Notes: generated by a model from the letters alone, not told the origin. Numbered from the stretch's first letter, positions 9,379 through 17,947 are shown. The stretch: 64,000 bases of DNA from DASRDE01 sp035938175 (GCA_035938175.1 DASZHD010000023.1:19144-83143); one strand, 5' to 3'. Numbers and translations are program-made.

Positions 9379-9968
9379 ATTGGCTTCAGCCCGTTACGCT
9401 TTCGGGTGAGGCCGTTACGCTCGAATCCCTCGGCCCTCAACATTGCGCGAACCTGCAGGACGCGGTGCGCGACGGTGAGCTCTGGAGCCTGTGGTACACG
9501 ACGATTCCGCGGCCGGAGGACATGAGCGCGGAGATCGAGCGCCGCCTATCGCTGCAGCGGAGTGGTTCGATGCTGCCGTTCGCGGCGGTCGAACGTTCAA
9601 CGGGCATGGCGGTCGGAATGACGACGTACATGAACGTCGATGCAGCAAACCGCCGGCTGGAAATCGGTTCGACGTGGTATCGCAAGCGCGTACAGCGAAC
9701 GGCGCTCAATACGGAATCGAAAATTCTGCTGCTTACCCATGCGTTTGAAACGCTCGGCAGCATTGCCGTAGAGTTTCGCACGTCGAGCTTCAACTTTCAG
9801 AGCCGGCGCGCGATCGAGCGGTTGGGAGCGCACCTGGACGGGGTGCTACGGAGCCACATGCGGCATCAGAACGGGACTGTTCGCGACACCTATGTATACA
9901 GCATCATCGCTTCAGAATGGCCTGCAGTTAAAATGCATTTGACTGCGGCGTTGGAGCGAAGCGGCTAG
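9375..9968 (+). CDS. GNAT-family N-acetyltransferase (RimJ/RimL-like)
   Basis: A 197-residue GNAT protein of the RimJ/RimL type: N-terminal VTLESLGPQHCANL, a central strand pair with RRLEIGSTWYRKRVQRT (acetyl-CoA loop region) and VEFRTSSFNFQSRRAIERLG, then HMRHQNGTVRDTYVYSI typical of the C-terminus. Start is the GTG at 9375, overlapping the decarboxylase stop (GTGA). The substrate may be a protein N-terminus or, given its position as last gene after a decarboxylase, a small amine; the second idea is inference. Its stop codon overlaps the convergent gene's stop at 9965. Confidence 0.87.
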   Translation: MNWLQPVTLSGEAVTLESLGPQHCANLQDAVRDGELWSLWYTTIPRPEDMSAEIERRLSLQRSGSMLPFAAVERSTGMAVGMTTYMNVDAANRRLEIGSTWYRKRVQRTALNTESKILLLTHAFETLGSIAVEFRTSSFNFQSRRAIERLGAHLDGVLRSHMRHQNGTVRDTYVYSIIASEWPAVKMHLTAALERSG

Positions 9969-10249
9969 CGCGGCCATTTTCGCGATTTGCAATCGTAGCC
10001 GTTCGGCGGTGGCGTCGGAACGCCGTGAATACCGTCCAATGGATCCTCGTGCTCCAAGAGGTAAATGGTGGCCATCACCTCCCTGCGGTGCTGGTCCAAT
10101 AACGCATTGCTCCGCAAACATTGGGCGTACGTCGCCGGAACTTCCGCCGCTTGCGCGCGGCGCTGCGCGGTGCAGCTTGCCATCTGCAAACTCAGCAACG
10201 GTAGCGCTAGGAATGCAATCGCCCGTGAAAACGAAATCATCGCACGCAA
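9965..10249 (-). CDS. Small putative lipoprotein, unknown function
   Basis: A 94-residue protein (or 91 from the second Met, MISFSRA) with a hydrophobic N-terminal segment and a possible lipobox (MASC at residues 23-26), followed by an Ala/Gln-rich mature region with two more cysteines. I recognise no family. Its 3' end overlaps the end of the convergent GNAT gene by a few bases, and it is divergent from the gene at 10292 across a 42-bp AT-rich gap that probably holds both promoters. Confidence 0.6.
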   Translation of the reverse strand: MRAMISFSRAIAFLALPLLSLQMASCTAQRRAQAAEVPATYAQCLRSNALLDQHRREVMATIYLLEHEDPLDGIHGVPTPPPNGYDCKSRKWPR

Positions 10250-10291
10250 TATCCTTGTAATTACCTATATCATTATAGTATATTACATAGT

Positions 10292-10723
10292 ATGTCGCAA
10301 GCTGATTCCGACGACGCCGCGCGGGCAGCCGCGTATCACAACGCAGGACACGCGGTTGCCAGGGCGCTCATCGATACCGGCGCGAAGGATGAAGTCTGTT
10401 CCAATCCAGCGCACGAGCAGAGACGTCGCGCCGAATTCGAAGCAATGACGGCGCTAGGAAGTGTTGCTGCAGAGCACATTTTCCTAGGTGCGGCCGAACC
10501 TCGCGGCGCCGAAAATGACATCGCTTTTGCGCTGAAGCAGATCGCCGCGATAACGCCTAACGCGGCGGAGCAGAGGGCGTACGTCGATTTCTTAAGCGTT
10601 CGTGTGCGGTGCCTGCTGGAAAGCCATCGCGACTTTGTCGAGTACGTCGCTTTGTCTTTATTGCAATCGGGAGGAGACGCGGCAGAGATTGCGCGTTCTC
10701 ACGTAACTCGATTCGTTCGGTGA
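10292..10723 (+). CDS. FtsH-M41-like protein lacking the catalytic glutamate
   Basis: A 143-residue stand-alone protein resembling the helical core of the M41 (FtsH) peptidase domain. The zinc-motif region reads AAYHNAGHAVARAL where active proteases have YHEAGHAL: both histidines are kept but the catalytic Glu is Asn. Downstream, GSVAAEHIFLGAAEPRGAENDIAFALKQI matches the FtsH segment with the third zinc ligand (here in ENDIAFA). No AAA domain is present. It is probably an inactive, possibly metal-binding or regulatory derivative. Intact stand-alone M41/M50-like 'HEAGHAV' proteins are common in bacteria; the substitution here is what is unusual. Similarity is judged by eye. Confidence 0.7.
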   Translation: MSQADSDDAARAAAYHNAGHAVARALIDTGAKDEVCSNPAHEQRRRAEFEAMTALGSVAAEHIFLGAAEPRGAENDIAFALKQIAAITPNAAEQRAYVDFLSVRVRCLLESHRDFVEYVALSLLQSGGDAAEIARSHVTRFVR

Positions 10724-10765
10724 GATTTCGGGGGAAACGCCCGCGATAGCGGTTAAGTCCCACGA

Positions 10766-12525
10766 ATGAAAACCACCGGCTGGCGGGCTTTGCTGCTTAG
10801 CCTGTGCGCGCTCGTTGCGTGTCTTGGCCTCACGGCCATTCTTCTGCAAAACGCCGGTCCTCACTCCACGTCCCTGGTCGGGCAATGGGGTGACACGGTC
10901 GGATCGTCTGCGAGGCCGTTTCATCTGCTCGTGCTGAGCACGGACCCCGGTCACGCCGCCGATCTGGCGGGGGTTCATCCGGGCGATCTGATCGACATTC
11001 GAGCAAACACCGCGATTGAACGTTTCTGGCTGTTCGGACAACCGCCCACGGGCCGTCCGGTAACAATCGTCGTTCGCGCAGGTGCGCAAACGCATCGAGT
11101 CACGATCGTTCCGCAGACAATCTCAGCGGTTCGCCTGCTTCTGCTCACGCCGATCTGGCTGGGACTTATTTGGATCGCGCTCTTCGCTGCGATTATTGCG
11201 TGGCGCCGGTCCGAAGATCCGCAGCTGCGAAGGCTCTGCGAACTTCTCATTTTCTACGGGCTATGGCAAGCCACGAACCAACATTACATCGCTTCTACGC
11301 TTCTTTCGATTCACATCGCTGCTGCGACAGCCAACGTGCTGGGAACGCTCACCGTCGCGTTCTGGGCGGCCTGCGCCGGCAGTTTCGCACTCCCGCGATC
11401 GCCGTTGCGGCGAATCGCGCAATGGATTTGCTACCTTGCGATTTCGGTATCGATCGCGATCGGATTCGCAAAGGTCGCCGGCATCGCAACCTTGTGGCTC
11501 GATCCAATCGCATTGGGGTCGATGATTGCAGCGGTTCCGTTCGTCCTGGCATTCATCGCCGCCGCCGCATGCACGGTCCTCGCAATCGCCGCTACACGCG
11601 AGGCAGAACGTCAGCGTGCGATTTGGTCGCTCGTCCCCGCGGCGTTGCTCGTTTTGGCCGGCTTCGGGGCAGAGGCGATACAAGGCGTGATCAAATCGTA
11701 CGAGCTTGCGTGGGGCGTCTATTACGTCGCCGCCGCGATTAACTTCTTAACGCCACTAATGCTGACGTATGTTGCGCTTAATCGCCGCCTGCTGGACATC
11801 GGTTTCGTACTCAATCGCGCCGCGGTCTTTGCCATCGTCTCAACGATCGTCATTGCCGTTTTCGTGATCGTCGAATGGATACTCAACGAATGGCTTAGTG
11901 CGAACCACACGACCAGCGCGATCGCCGCGATGGCCGTTGCGCTGCTGCTTGGTCTTTCGATGCGCTATCTCCATCGATTCGTCGATCGCTTTGTCGATCG
12001 CGTTCTTTTCCGCCAGCGCTACGAGGACGAGGCCGCGCTGCGTAAGTTTGCGCATGAAGCGGGCTTTATTACCGACCGCGCGACGTTGCTGGAGCGCGCG
12101 CTCGCGACGATCAAGGCATCGACGCGCGCGGATGCCACAATACTTTTAATGGACGACGGCCGGCGCAACGTGGATGAGAACGATCCCGCCTTGGTGGCGC
12201 TGCGAGCTTGGCACAAGCCCGTGGACTTGCAGTCGATACCGGACTCCGCGTTGCAAGGACAGTTTGCATTTCCGATGGTGGCTCGCGGCCGGCTCATCGG
12301 CGCGATCGTTTGCGGAAGTAAACAGGACAGCGAGGTGTACGCTCCTGAGAGTCCGAGGCACTGCAGTCGCTAGCGGACGGCGTTGCAAGCGCGCTGAGCC
12401 TGCTATCGCAGGAAGCTTCGGATACTACTGCGGCCCTGGCGGAGGCGGTTCGGGAACTGCGGGCTGCAATCAAGGATTTACGCGATCGGTCGTCGTCGCC
12501 GGCGATGCCGCGGGTGGCGGGTTAG
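10766..12525 (+). CDS. PDZ-7TM-GAF membrane protein, frameshifted near its 3' end
   Basis: The open frame runs to a TAG at 12371-12373 (535 residues) but should continue in another phase to the TAG at 12523. Order: signal anchor (8-30), PDZ-like domain (45-115; LAGVHPGDLIDIRA), about seven membrane helices (120-345), the signature YVALNRRLLDIGFVLNRAAVF, linker VDRVLFRQRYEDEAALRKF and GAF. At about 12345-12350 the GAF sequence expected after YAP (acidic, Glu/Ser, Ala-Leu) breaks; shifting by one base gives SLADGVASALSLLSQEA and a coiled-coil tail matching the paralogues at 4163 and 41841. The break equals a single missing base. Either the gene lost its last 60 residues or this is a sequence error. 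Confidence 0.85.
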
Positions 12526-12570
12526 AGGATTGCGACGGCTTATCGGTCCGGCCGAGAACGCGTTATTGCG

Positions 12571-12705
12571 CTAGGCCGGGAAGTGGCTCACGAGGTCCTC
12601 GATTCGCGTCTCCAGGCGGCCCATGCGCCGTTCCACAGTATCGAGCCGCAAATCGATTCCACCGAGGCGGCGGTCTATCGCGATCGTGCTGTTCGAGTTT
12701 CGCAA
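12571..12705 (-). CDS. Possible 44-aa coiled-coil microprotein
   Basis: In the gap after the frameshifted receptor gene, the minus strand encodes a short peptide from a TTG at 12705 to a TAG at 12573-12571. Its second half (IDLRLDTVERRMGRLETRIE) has the regular heptad spacing of small bacterial coiled-coil proteins with 'RLDxVExRLxxLExR' repeats. No convincing Shine-Dalgarno is visible and an in-frame stop lies just upstream of the TTG, so this may instead be the tail of a decayed gene. Confidence 0.35.
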   Translation of the reverse strand: MRNSNSTIAIDRRLGGIDLRLDTVERRMGRLETRIEDLVSHFPA

Positions 12706-12827
12706 CAACGGCGTCGCGAAAGTCTATCAGCACTTCGAGAATGTGCCGTTGGTGGGTTCGTCTGCCATGAGCGGAAGCAAACCATACGGTTGTTACCGAC
12801 GTGTTACCTTTTTGGCACGCGCGGGCG

Positions 12828-12905
12828 CCCTTCGATTCCTCAGGGTGCTTCGATACCTCAGCATGACGACGATACCTCAGCATGACGACGATACCTCACC
12901 ATGAC
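12828..12905 (+). repeat. Intergenic hairpin-unit repeat, cluster B
   Basis: One full double unit (CCCTTCGATTCCTCAGGG then TGCTTCGATACCTCAGCA then TGAC) followed by two partial units of the form gacgatacctca-gcatgac / gacgatacctca-ccatgac. It lies between the PDZ-7TM-GAF gene and the convergent gene ending at 12914. Confidence 0.9.
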
Positions 12906-12913
12906 ACGATGAT

Positions 12914-13378
12914 TTAATGTTGCTGTGCAAGTAACGATGCAATATACGGGGGCGGAGTACGGAGTTGCCAGGCAGCCCTTTGTGCGGGGTCGTGAATCAT
13001 CGCGTAGACTTCACTCAATTCGCGAACGGATTCTATGAAGTACCCAAGGTCGAACCAAGCCATCTGCGCGTGCAGGCGAGTTGCGATCTGGTCGGCAAGG
13101 CGCGGATCTCGCGATGAATAGATCGCTGCGCGGCGGAGCGTTTCCATTTGGACTGCAGCGTCCGTCGAGGAGCGAAGCAGCCTGAGCGTATCGCCAACCA
13201 GGTTTGCCGTATTGTAGGACGGCTCCATCCCGTTCCACCCGTTTCCGTCGCGCCACGGGAGCGAATTGGCGCCGCCGATGGCGACCGGGTTGCAAATGAG
13301 CGGCGGGCCAGCCAGCGCCGGCGCCGCGGGAACGATTACGAGTGCGAAGACGAAAGCCGCGAGGCGTATTTTGTACAT
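12914..13378 (-). CDS. Secreted protein of unknown function (PPLICNPVAIGGA type)
   Basis: A 154-residue protein starting at the Met of MYKIRLAAF, with a clear Sec signal peptide (cleavage near ALAG, residues 22-25). The mature part opens with GPPLICNPVAIGGANSLPW, a motif I recall from secreted hypothetical proteins of Acidobacteria-like genomes, followed by an all-helical region (LVGDTLRLLRS, VQMETLRRAAIYSSRDP, ADQIATRLHAQM). No enzyme motif is visible. The longer frame to 13399 adds seven residues before the signal peptide and is less likely. Confidence 0.72.
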   Translation of the reverse strand: MYKIRLAAFVFALVIVPAAPALAGPPLICNPVAIGGANSLPWRDGNGWNGMEPSYNTANLVGDTLRLLRSSTDAAVQMETLRRAAIYSSRDPRLADQIATRLHAQMAWFDLGYFIESVRELSEVYAMIHDPAQRAAWQLRTPPPYIASLLAQQH

Positions 13379-13450
13379 GCGAAACCTCCATGACGCCACG
13401 ATGCCACGAACGCTCGGGGCTACGTCAGTAAGGTGCCGCGCGAAGGGGTA

Positions 13451-13465
13451 ATCTTACCGTAAGAT
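13451..13465. promoter_or_regulatory. Perfect 7-bp inverted repeat upstream of winged-helix gene
   Basis: ATCTTAC-C-GTAAGAT is a perfect dyad centred at 13458, 48 bp before the ATG at 13513 and 73 bp from the divergent gene start at 13378. Its position between two divergent genes suggests an operator for one or both. The bound factor is unknown. Confidence 0.45.
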
Positions 13466-13512
13466 CGCCCCGGACTGTTGAGTTGGGTTCTCTCAAGTGG
13501 CACACTAAAAGG

Positions 13513-14349
13513 ATGAATGTCGAGCGAACCGATGTGCGCGCGCAGATCGAGCGCATCGCCGGTAGCGCTATGTTCGCCGAATCGGAGCGGCTGCGGCGTT
13601 TTTTGCGTTTCACTGTTGAATCGACACTCGGCGGAGACGACGGGCGGCTCAAGGAATACGTGCTGGGGCGCGAGGTTTTCGACCGGAAAGACGGCTACGA
13701 TCCACGCTTAGATCCCATCGTTCGGGTCGAGGCGCGGCGCTTGCGCTCGAAACTTTCCGAATACTACAGCGGACCGGGCCGACGGGAAGCGATTCGCATC
13801 GCCTATCCCAAGGGCAGTTATGTTCCCGTCTTCGTTCCGGCTGAGAAGACCGGCTCGACCGCGCCGCCGCTGTGGCGAATTTCGGCGATACTGATTGCGC
13901 TGGTGGCGTTGGGTCTGCTGGCCGCTTATGCGTATCGTTCGGTTTCCCCCGCGCGCACGAGCATGGTGGAGGTCGTACCGGCCCAGTGGCTTTGGCCCAC
14001 CGAACAAGGGCAGGATTCTTCCGCTATCGGTCTTTCAGAAGCGCTGGATGCGCAAATTGCGGATCGCGGTTTTGCGCGCGTCGTCGCGTGGCCGATCGTT
14101 GCTGCACATCACAACTCACTGCGGTCAATGGGCGACACTGCCGATCGATTTGCCGCATCGCAAGTTATTGCCGTGAGCACTCGCCGGTTGGATGGCGGGG
14201 ATTTGATCGCGGTGTTTTTGATCGACGTGAAGTCGGGCGAAAAGTTGCGGGCGGAGCATTACTTTATTAGAAACGCGGCTTCGTATTGGATACAAAAGCA
14301 ACTGGCGGCACGAATCGCAGACGATCTGCATCGTTCGGGGCGGTTGTAG
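13513..14349 (+). CDS. Winged-helix-like N-domain membrane protein (Acidobacteria-type)
   Basis: A 278-residue protein. Residues 1-105 match a widespread N-terminal domain with the phrases RLRRFLRFTVESTLGG, LKEYVLGREVFDRKDGYDP, RLDPIVRVEARRLRSKLSEY and YPKGSYVPVF, found in Acidobacteria-like regulators often annotated as adenylate cyclase- or TolB-associated. A single membrane helix follows (about 117-140), then an extracytoplasmic domain of about 135 residues resembling the nucleotide/TolB-like 'FADALTEEL' proteins. Start at the ATG 13513 fits the conserved beginning. A cytoplasmic DNA-binding-like domain joined through one helix to an external sensor is the likely layout (ToxR-like); the target is unknown. 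Confidence 0.78.
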   Translation: MNVERTDVRAQIERIAGSAMFAESERLRRFLRFTVESTLGGDDGRLKEYVLGREVFDRKDGYDPRLDPIVRVEARRLRSKLSEYYSGPGRREAIRIAYPKGSYVPVFVPAEKTGSTAPPLWRISAILIALVALGLLAAYAYRSVSPARTSMVEVVPAQWLWPTEQGQDSSAIGLSEALDAQIADRGFARVVAWPIVAAHHNSLRSMGDTADRFAASQVIAVSTRRLDGGDLIAVFLIDVKSGEKLRAEHYFIRNAASYWIQKQLAARIADDLHRSGRL

Positions 14350-14378
14350 CGACGGAGCCGGCACGCCAATTGGCGGGG

Positions 14379-14606
14379 TGGTTCGATACCTCACCATGAC
14401 GATGCTGACCTCAGCATGACGAGGGCCCTTCGATTCCTCAGGGTGCCAATGCGCCTCGATGCCTCGGCGTGGTTCGATACCTCACCATGACGACGCGGAT
14501 ACCTCAGCATGACGACGCGGATACCTCAGCATGACGAGGGCCTTTCGATTCCTCAGGGTGCCAATGCGCCTCGATGCCTCGGCGTGGTTCGATACCTCAC
14601 CATGAC
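14379..14606 (+). repeat. Intergenic hairpin-unit repeat, cluster C (tandem, three unit types)
   Basis: About 230 bp made almost only of the repeat. It contains two copies of a longer array: (CCCT or CCTT)TCGATTCCTCAGGG, then TGCCAATG, then CGCCTCGATGCCTCGGCG, then TGGTTCGATACCTCACCA, then TGAC. Each unit keeps complementary ends with different bases (CCCT/AGGG, CCTT/AGGG with a G-U pair, CGCC/GGCG, TGGT/ACCA). Partial gatacctcagcatgac units lie between. Confidence 0.92.
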
Positions 14607-14718
14607 AAGGTTTTAGAAAAGCAGACGGGCGGGCAGTATGCACTAGCATGCCAGGTTTGACAGCGCAAACGGCTCGGATCGGCCGCCAACCCACGGACAG
14701 CGAAGGAGGGCACCAGCT

Positions 14719-16179
14719 GTGAGCAGCAACGGAGCCAGGCGCCGCCGCATCTCCACGGGCGTTCCCGGATTCGACGAGGTGCTTCACGGCGGACTGATCC
14801 CGTGCAGAACGTACTTGCTTACGGGGCCGCCGGGCGGCGGCAAGACGACTTTGGGCTGGCATTACCTCACGGCCGGCGTCGCCGCGGGTGAGCGCGCGTT
14901 ATTCGTGACATTCGGCGAGCCCGAGCGCGAGCTGCGAGCGAACGCCGAGCAATCCGGCTTCAAAACGCAAGGCGTAGACTTCTGCGATCTGAGCCCGTCG
15001 TCCGAGCTCTTCGAGAAGATTCAGAGCTACGACATCTTCTCCGCCGCCGAAGTCGAACTCGAACCGACGACGCGCAGCATTATCGAAGCGGTCGAGCGCG
15101 TGAAACCCGATCGCGTGTTCATCGACTCGATGACCGCACTGCGGTATCTTGCAAAAGACGGTCCCGACTTCCGGCGTCAGACGCTCTCCTTCTTGCGCTA
15201 TCTGCTGAACAACGGTTCGTGCGTCATGCTGACGTCGGAAGCGAGTCTGGAAGCGCCCGATGACGATTTGCGTTTTCTGAGCGACGGCGTCATCGAACTG
15301 GATCCGAGCAACACGTGGCGGACGCTGAAAGTCACGAAGATGCGCGGCACGGATTACGAGGCCGGCCGCCATACCTTGCGGCTGACGGATCGCGGTGCCG
15401 TCGTTTATCCCAAACTCGTTCCGCGCCAGCACGGCAAAGAGTTTTCGCCGCAGCTCCTTTCGTGGGGATTGAACGGCTTGGATGCACTGACGATGGGCGG
15501 GCTGGAACGCGGAACCATCACGTTGATTACGGGTCCCAGCGGCATCGGCAAAACGACGGTCGGCATGCAGTTCGTCAAAGAAGCCGCGCGGCGCGGCGAG
15601 AGAAGCGCCGCCTACACCTTTGACGAGCCGCGCAGTACGCTGCTGCAGCGCTGCGAGGCTGTGGGAACGCGCGTAGGCGATATGATCGAGCAAGGAATGC
15701 TTTCGGTCGTCGGCGTGGAGGCGTTGCAATTTTCGCCGGACGAGTTCGCGAATTTGGTGCGACGCGACGTGGAAGAACACGGGACGCGCATCGTGATGAT
15801 CGACAGCATCAGCGGTTACAAACTCTCGCTGCGCGGCGACGATCTCACCGAACGGCTACACGCGCTGTGCCGATATCTGCAGAATGTCGGCGTAACCGTA
15901 ATTTTGGTTAACGAAGTGCTAACGATTACCGACTTTCGCATCACGGAAGTCGGCTTGAGCTATCTTGCCGACAACGTCGTGTTCTTGCGGTACATCGAAC
16001 AACGGTCGAACTCGCATGCCGAGATCGGCCGCGTGGTCGGAGTTTTGAAGAAACGCCTGAGCGACTTCGAAAAAACCATCCGCACGTTCGAACTTACGGC
16101 GGACGGGATTGTGGTCGGCGAACCGATCGCGGACTTTAACGGGCTTTTCGGCAATCTGGCCGCGCTGAGCCCGACGTAG
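14719..16179 (+). CDS. Tandem KaiC-like RecA-family ATPase
   Basis: A 486-residue protein with two KaiC-type ATPase domains. Domain 1 (about 10-240): STGVPGFDEVLHGGL, Walker A GPPGGGKTT, LFVTFGEPERELRANAEQ, Walker B-like RVFIDSMTALRY. Domain 2 (about 250-480): WGLNGLDALTMGGLERG, Walker A GPSGIGKTT, AAYTFDEPRSTLLQRCEA, Walker B RIVMIDSISGY. The GTG start at 14719 is supported by aaggagg 9 nt upstream. These proteins are KaiC homologues without the clock context (no kaiA/kaiB here); in other bacteria they sit with sensor kinases or phosphatases. Three bases separate it from the SpoIIE phosphatase gene, so the two are very likely one operon and one pathway. Confidence 0.92.
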   Translation: MSSNGARRRRISTGVPGFDEVLHGGLIPCRTYLLTGPPGGGKTTLGWHYLTAGVAAGERALFVTFGEPERELRANAEQSGFKTQGVDFCDLSPSSELFEKIQSYDIFSAAEVELEPTTRSIIEAVERVKPDRVFIDSMTALRYLAKDGPDFRRQTLSFLRYLLNNGSCVMLTSEASLEAPDDDLRFLSDGVIELDPSNTWRTLKVTKMRGTDYEAGRHTLRLTDRGAVVYPKLVPRQHGKEFSPQLLSWGLNGLDALTMGGLERGTITLITGPSGIGKTTVGMQFVKEAARRGERSAAYTFDEPRSTLLQRCEAVGTRVGDMIEQGMLSVVGVEALQFSPDEFANLVRRDVEEHGTRIVMIDSISGYKLSLRGDDLTERLHALCRYLQNVGVTVILVNEVLTITDFRITEVGLSYLADNVVFLRYIEQRSNSHAEIGRVVGVLKKRLSDFEKTIRTFELTADGIVVGEPIADFNGLFGNLAALSPT

Positions 16180-16182
16180 CAC

Positions 16183-17673
16183 GTGGCGGCTATTCTGGTT
16201 CTTCTCTCCAACCGTGAGAACCGCCACCTGGTGGGCGAGGTCCTCGCACCATTGTACCGGGTCGAATTCGGCTTCGGCGATCCCGATTCGGATACGCCGG
16301 CCCAGATCGATCTGGTCATTTTGGACGGTTCCTCGCTGAAAGAACATCAAGAACGGCTCGCCTTCGAACGCTCGGTGATGGCTCCCGTGATGCTGCCGGT
16401 GTTACTGCTGAGCGATCGCGTCGCAGTCGCGCGCATGACGCAAGAATTGTGGTCGGTCGTCGACGACGTCGCGCTGCGCCCGTTGTCGCGAGTTGAAATG
16501 CGGGCGCGTGTGGAAGCGCTACTCCGCGCACGCAAGCTTTCGCAGCAGCTGCGTGACGTTTCGCAAGCGTATCAGCAAGAACGCCGCGTCGCGCAACGTT
16601 TTCAAAAAGCGGCGCTGCCGCGCGCCCTGCCGCAGGTAGAAGGCTTGACGTTCAGCTCGTTTTACCGGCCCGGAATGGATGAATCGCAGATCGGCGGCGA
16701 TTGGTACGATGCGCTGCAACTCAACGACGGGCGCGTTATGGTTTCGATCGGCGACGTGTGCGGTTCAGGGCTCGATGCCGCCGTGGCGATGGCGAACGTG
16801 CGTCAAGTGCTGCGCGGCGTAGCGCAAATTCACAACGATCCGTCGATGATGCTCGACGCCGCCGATCGCGCACTGCACGCTGAAGATCCGAGCGGCTTGG
16901 TGACTGCATTCGTGGGCGTTTTCGATCGCGTGACCGCGTCGCTGACGTACGCGAGCGCCGGTCATCCGCGGCCGCTGCTGCGCACGGCAGACGGAACCGT
17001 TACGGAATTGGCAGCGCAAGGCGGGCCGCTGGGGCTGCCGTTCAAGCTGGAACGCACGGTGCAGCAGGTTCCGATGCCCGTCGGAACGATGCTCGTTTTA
17101 TACACGGACGGATTGACCGAAGCAACGCGTGATATGTTCGACGGCGAGCGCCGTCTGCGCGAAGCGCTGGCGGATCCGGAAGTGTTGGCAGCGCCGAACG
17201 TCGCGCTTGCGATTCACGATTCCGTTCTGACCGGCGGCGCGCGTGACGACGTTGCGGTAATGACCGTCGCGCACGCCGAGCATGCCGCGCGGCTCTCGCA
17301 TTGGTCGTTCGATGTGAACGACAGCGAAATGGCGCAAACCGTGCGCAACGAGGTCATGGAACAACTCGAACGCGGCGGCGTTACCGGTGAGGCGAAGGTC
17401 GCGGCGGAACTCGTATTCTCGGAATTGATCGGAAACGTCGTGCGCTTTGCCCCGCGATGGGCCGACATTACCCTTGACTGGGCAGGCGACAGCCCCGTGC
17501 TGCACGTGCTGGACGGCGGCCCGGGTTTTCATCACGCGTCGAAACTACCGGAAAGTTTGCTGAGTGAAGCTGGGCGCGGACTTTTCATCGTCACTAAGCT
17601 TACGCGCGATTTTCAAGTCGCGCCGCGGCCCAACGGCGGCAGCCACGCACGCGCGGTATTGCGATGTTTTTGA
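16183..17673 (+). CDS. SpoIIE-type PP2C phosphatase with anti-sigma kinase domain
   Basis: A 496-residue protein with three parts. Residues 1-115 look like a degenerate receiver domain (IDLVILDGSS, VLLLSDR, DDVALRPLSRVEMRARVEALL) with a short coiled-coil linker (SQQLRDVSQAYQQERRVAQ). Residues 135-365 are a SpoIIE/RsbU PP2C domain with the metal-binding motifs QIGGDWYDAL, GDVCGSGLDAAVAMA, YTDGLTEATR and DDVAVMTV. Residues 375-496 are a HATPase_c domain of the anti-sigma type (ELIGNVVRFAP N-box, LDGGPGFH, GRGLFIV). Such fusions both dephosphorylate and phosphorylate anti-anti-sigma proteins in partner switching. No STAS partner gene is in the window. Confidence 0.92.
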   Translation: MAAILVLLSNRENRHLVGEVLAPLYRVEFGFGDPDSDTPAQIDLVILDGSSLKEHQERLAFERSVMAPVMLPVLLLSDRVAVARMTQELWSVVDDVALRPLSRVEMRARVEALLRARKLSQQLRDVSQAYQQERRVAQRFQKAALPRALPQVEGLTFSSFYRPGMDESQIGGDWYDALQLNDGRVMVSIGDVCGSGLDAAVAMANVRQVLRGVAQIHNDPSMMLDAADRALHAEDPSGLVTAFVGVFDRVTASLTYASAGHPRPLLRTADGTVTELAAQGGPLGLPFKLERTVQQVPMPVGTMLVLYTDGLTEATRDMFDGERRLREALADPEVLAAPNVALAIHDSVLTGGARDDVAVMTVAHAEHAARLSHWSFDVNDSEMAQTVRNEVMEQLERGGVTGEAKVAAELVFSELIGNVVRFAPRWADITLDWAGDSPVLHVLDGGPGFHHASKLPESLLSEAGRGLFIVTKLTRDFQVAPRPNGGSHARAVLRCF

Positions 17674-17674
17674 G

Positions 17675-17815
17675 TTAGCCTCCGGGGCTTTCCACGCCCG
17701 GCTCGAGAGCCGGACACGCGGTTCCTTGTTGCTCGCATTTGGAGCAATGGTGCCCGTGGTGCGCATCGGTCGAGTGCCCGCAACCGGGACAGTTTAGCGT
17801 TTCGATTTGTCGCAT
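17675..17815 (-). CDS. Small zinc-ribbon-like protein
   Basis: A 46-residue protein beginning MRQIETLNCPGCGHSTDAHH, followed by HCSKCEQQGTACPA: two CxxC pairs and a histidine cluster suggest a small zinc ribbon. I start it at the Met at 17815; the frame is open 24 codons further. It is antisense to nothing and fills the gap after the SpoIIE gene, convergent with it by one base. The cysteine spacing is the main evidence; function unknown. Confidence 0.5.
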   Translation of the reverse strand: MRQIETLNCPGCGHSTDAHHGHHCSKCEQQGTACPALEPGVESPGG

Positions 17816-17947
17816 ACCATACTCAGTACCCGCGCAATCGCGTATGAATCGCGTTTCGCCATCTGTTGGTTTGCTTACTCTTTGCAAAAGGTTTCGGGCC
17901 GCTCGTCAAGCATCTTTGGCGTACTTTACTCTCTGAAGGGGACCAAC

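Noticed and set aside
10250..10291. AT-rich promoter region between 10249 and 10292 genes
   Set aside because: Several -35/-10 choices are possible with different spacing; none is clearly best, so no promoter is called.
2892..14606. Clusters of direct repeats taken as CRISPR arrays
   Set aside because: Spacing is irregular, units abut without unique spacers of constant length, and no cas gene is in the window.
14899..15780. 293-residue antisense reading frame across the KaiC gene
   Set aside because: It is the shadow of the strong KaiC frame in GC-rich DNA; the peptide has no family motif and the sense strand is clearly coding.
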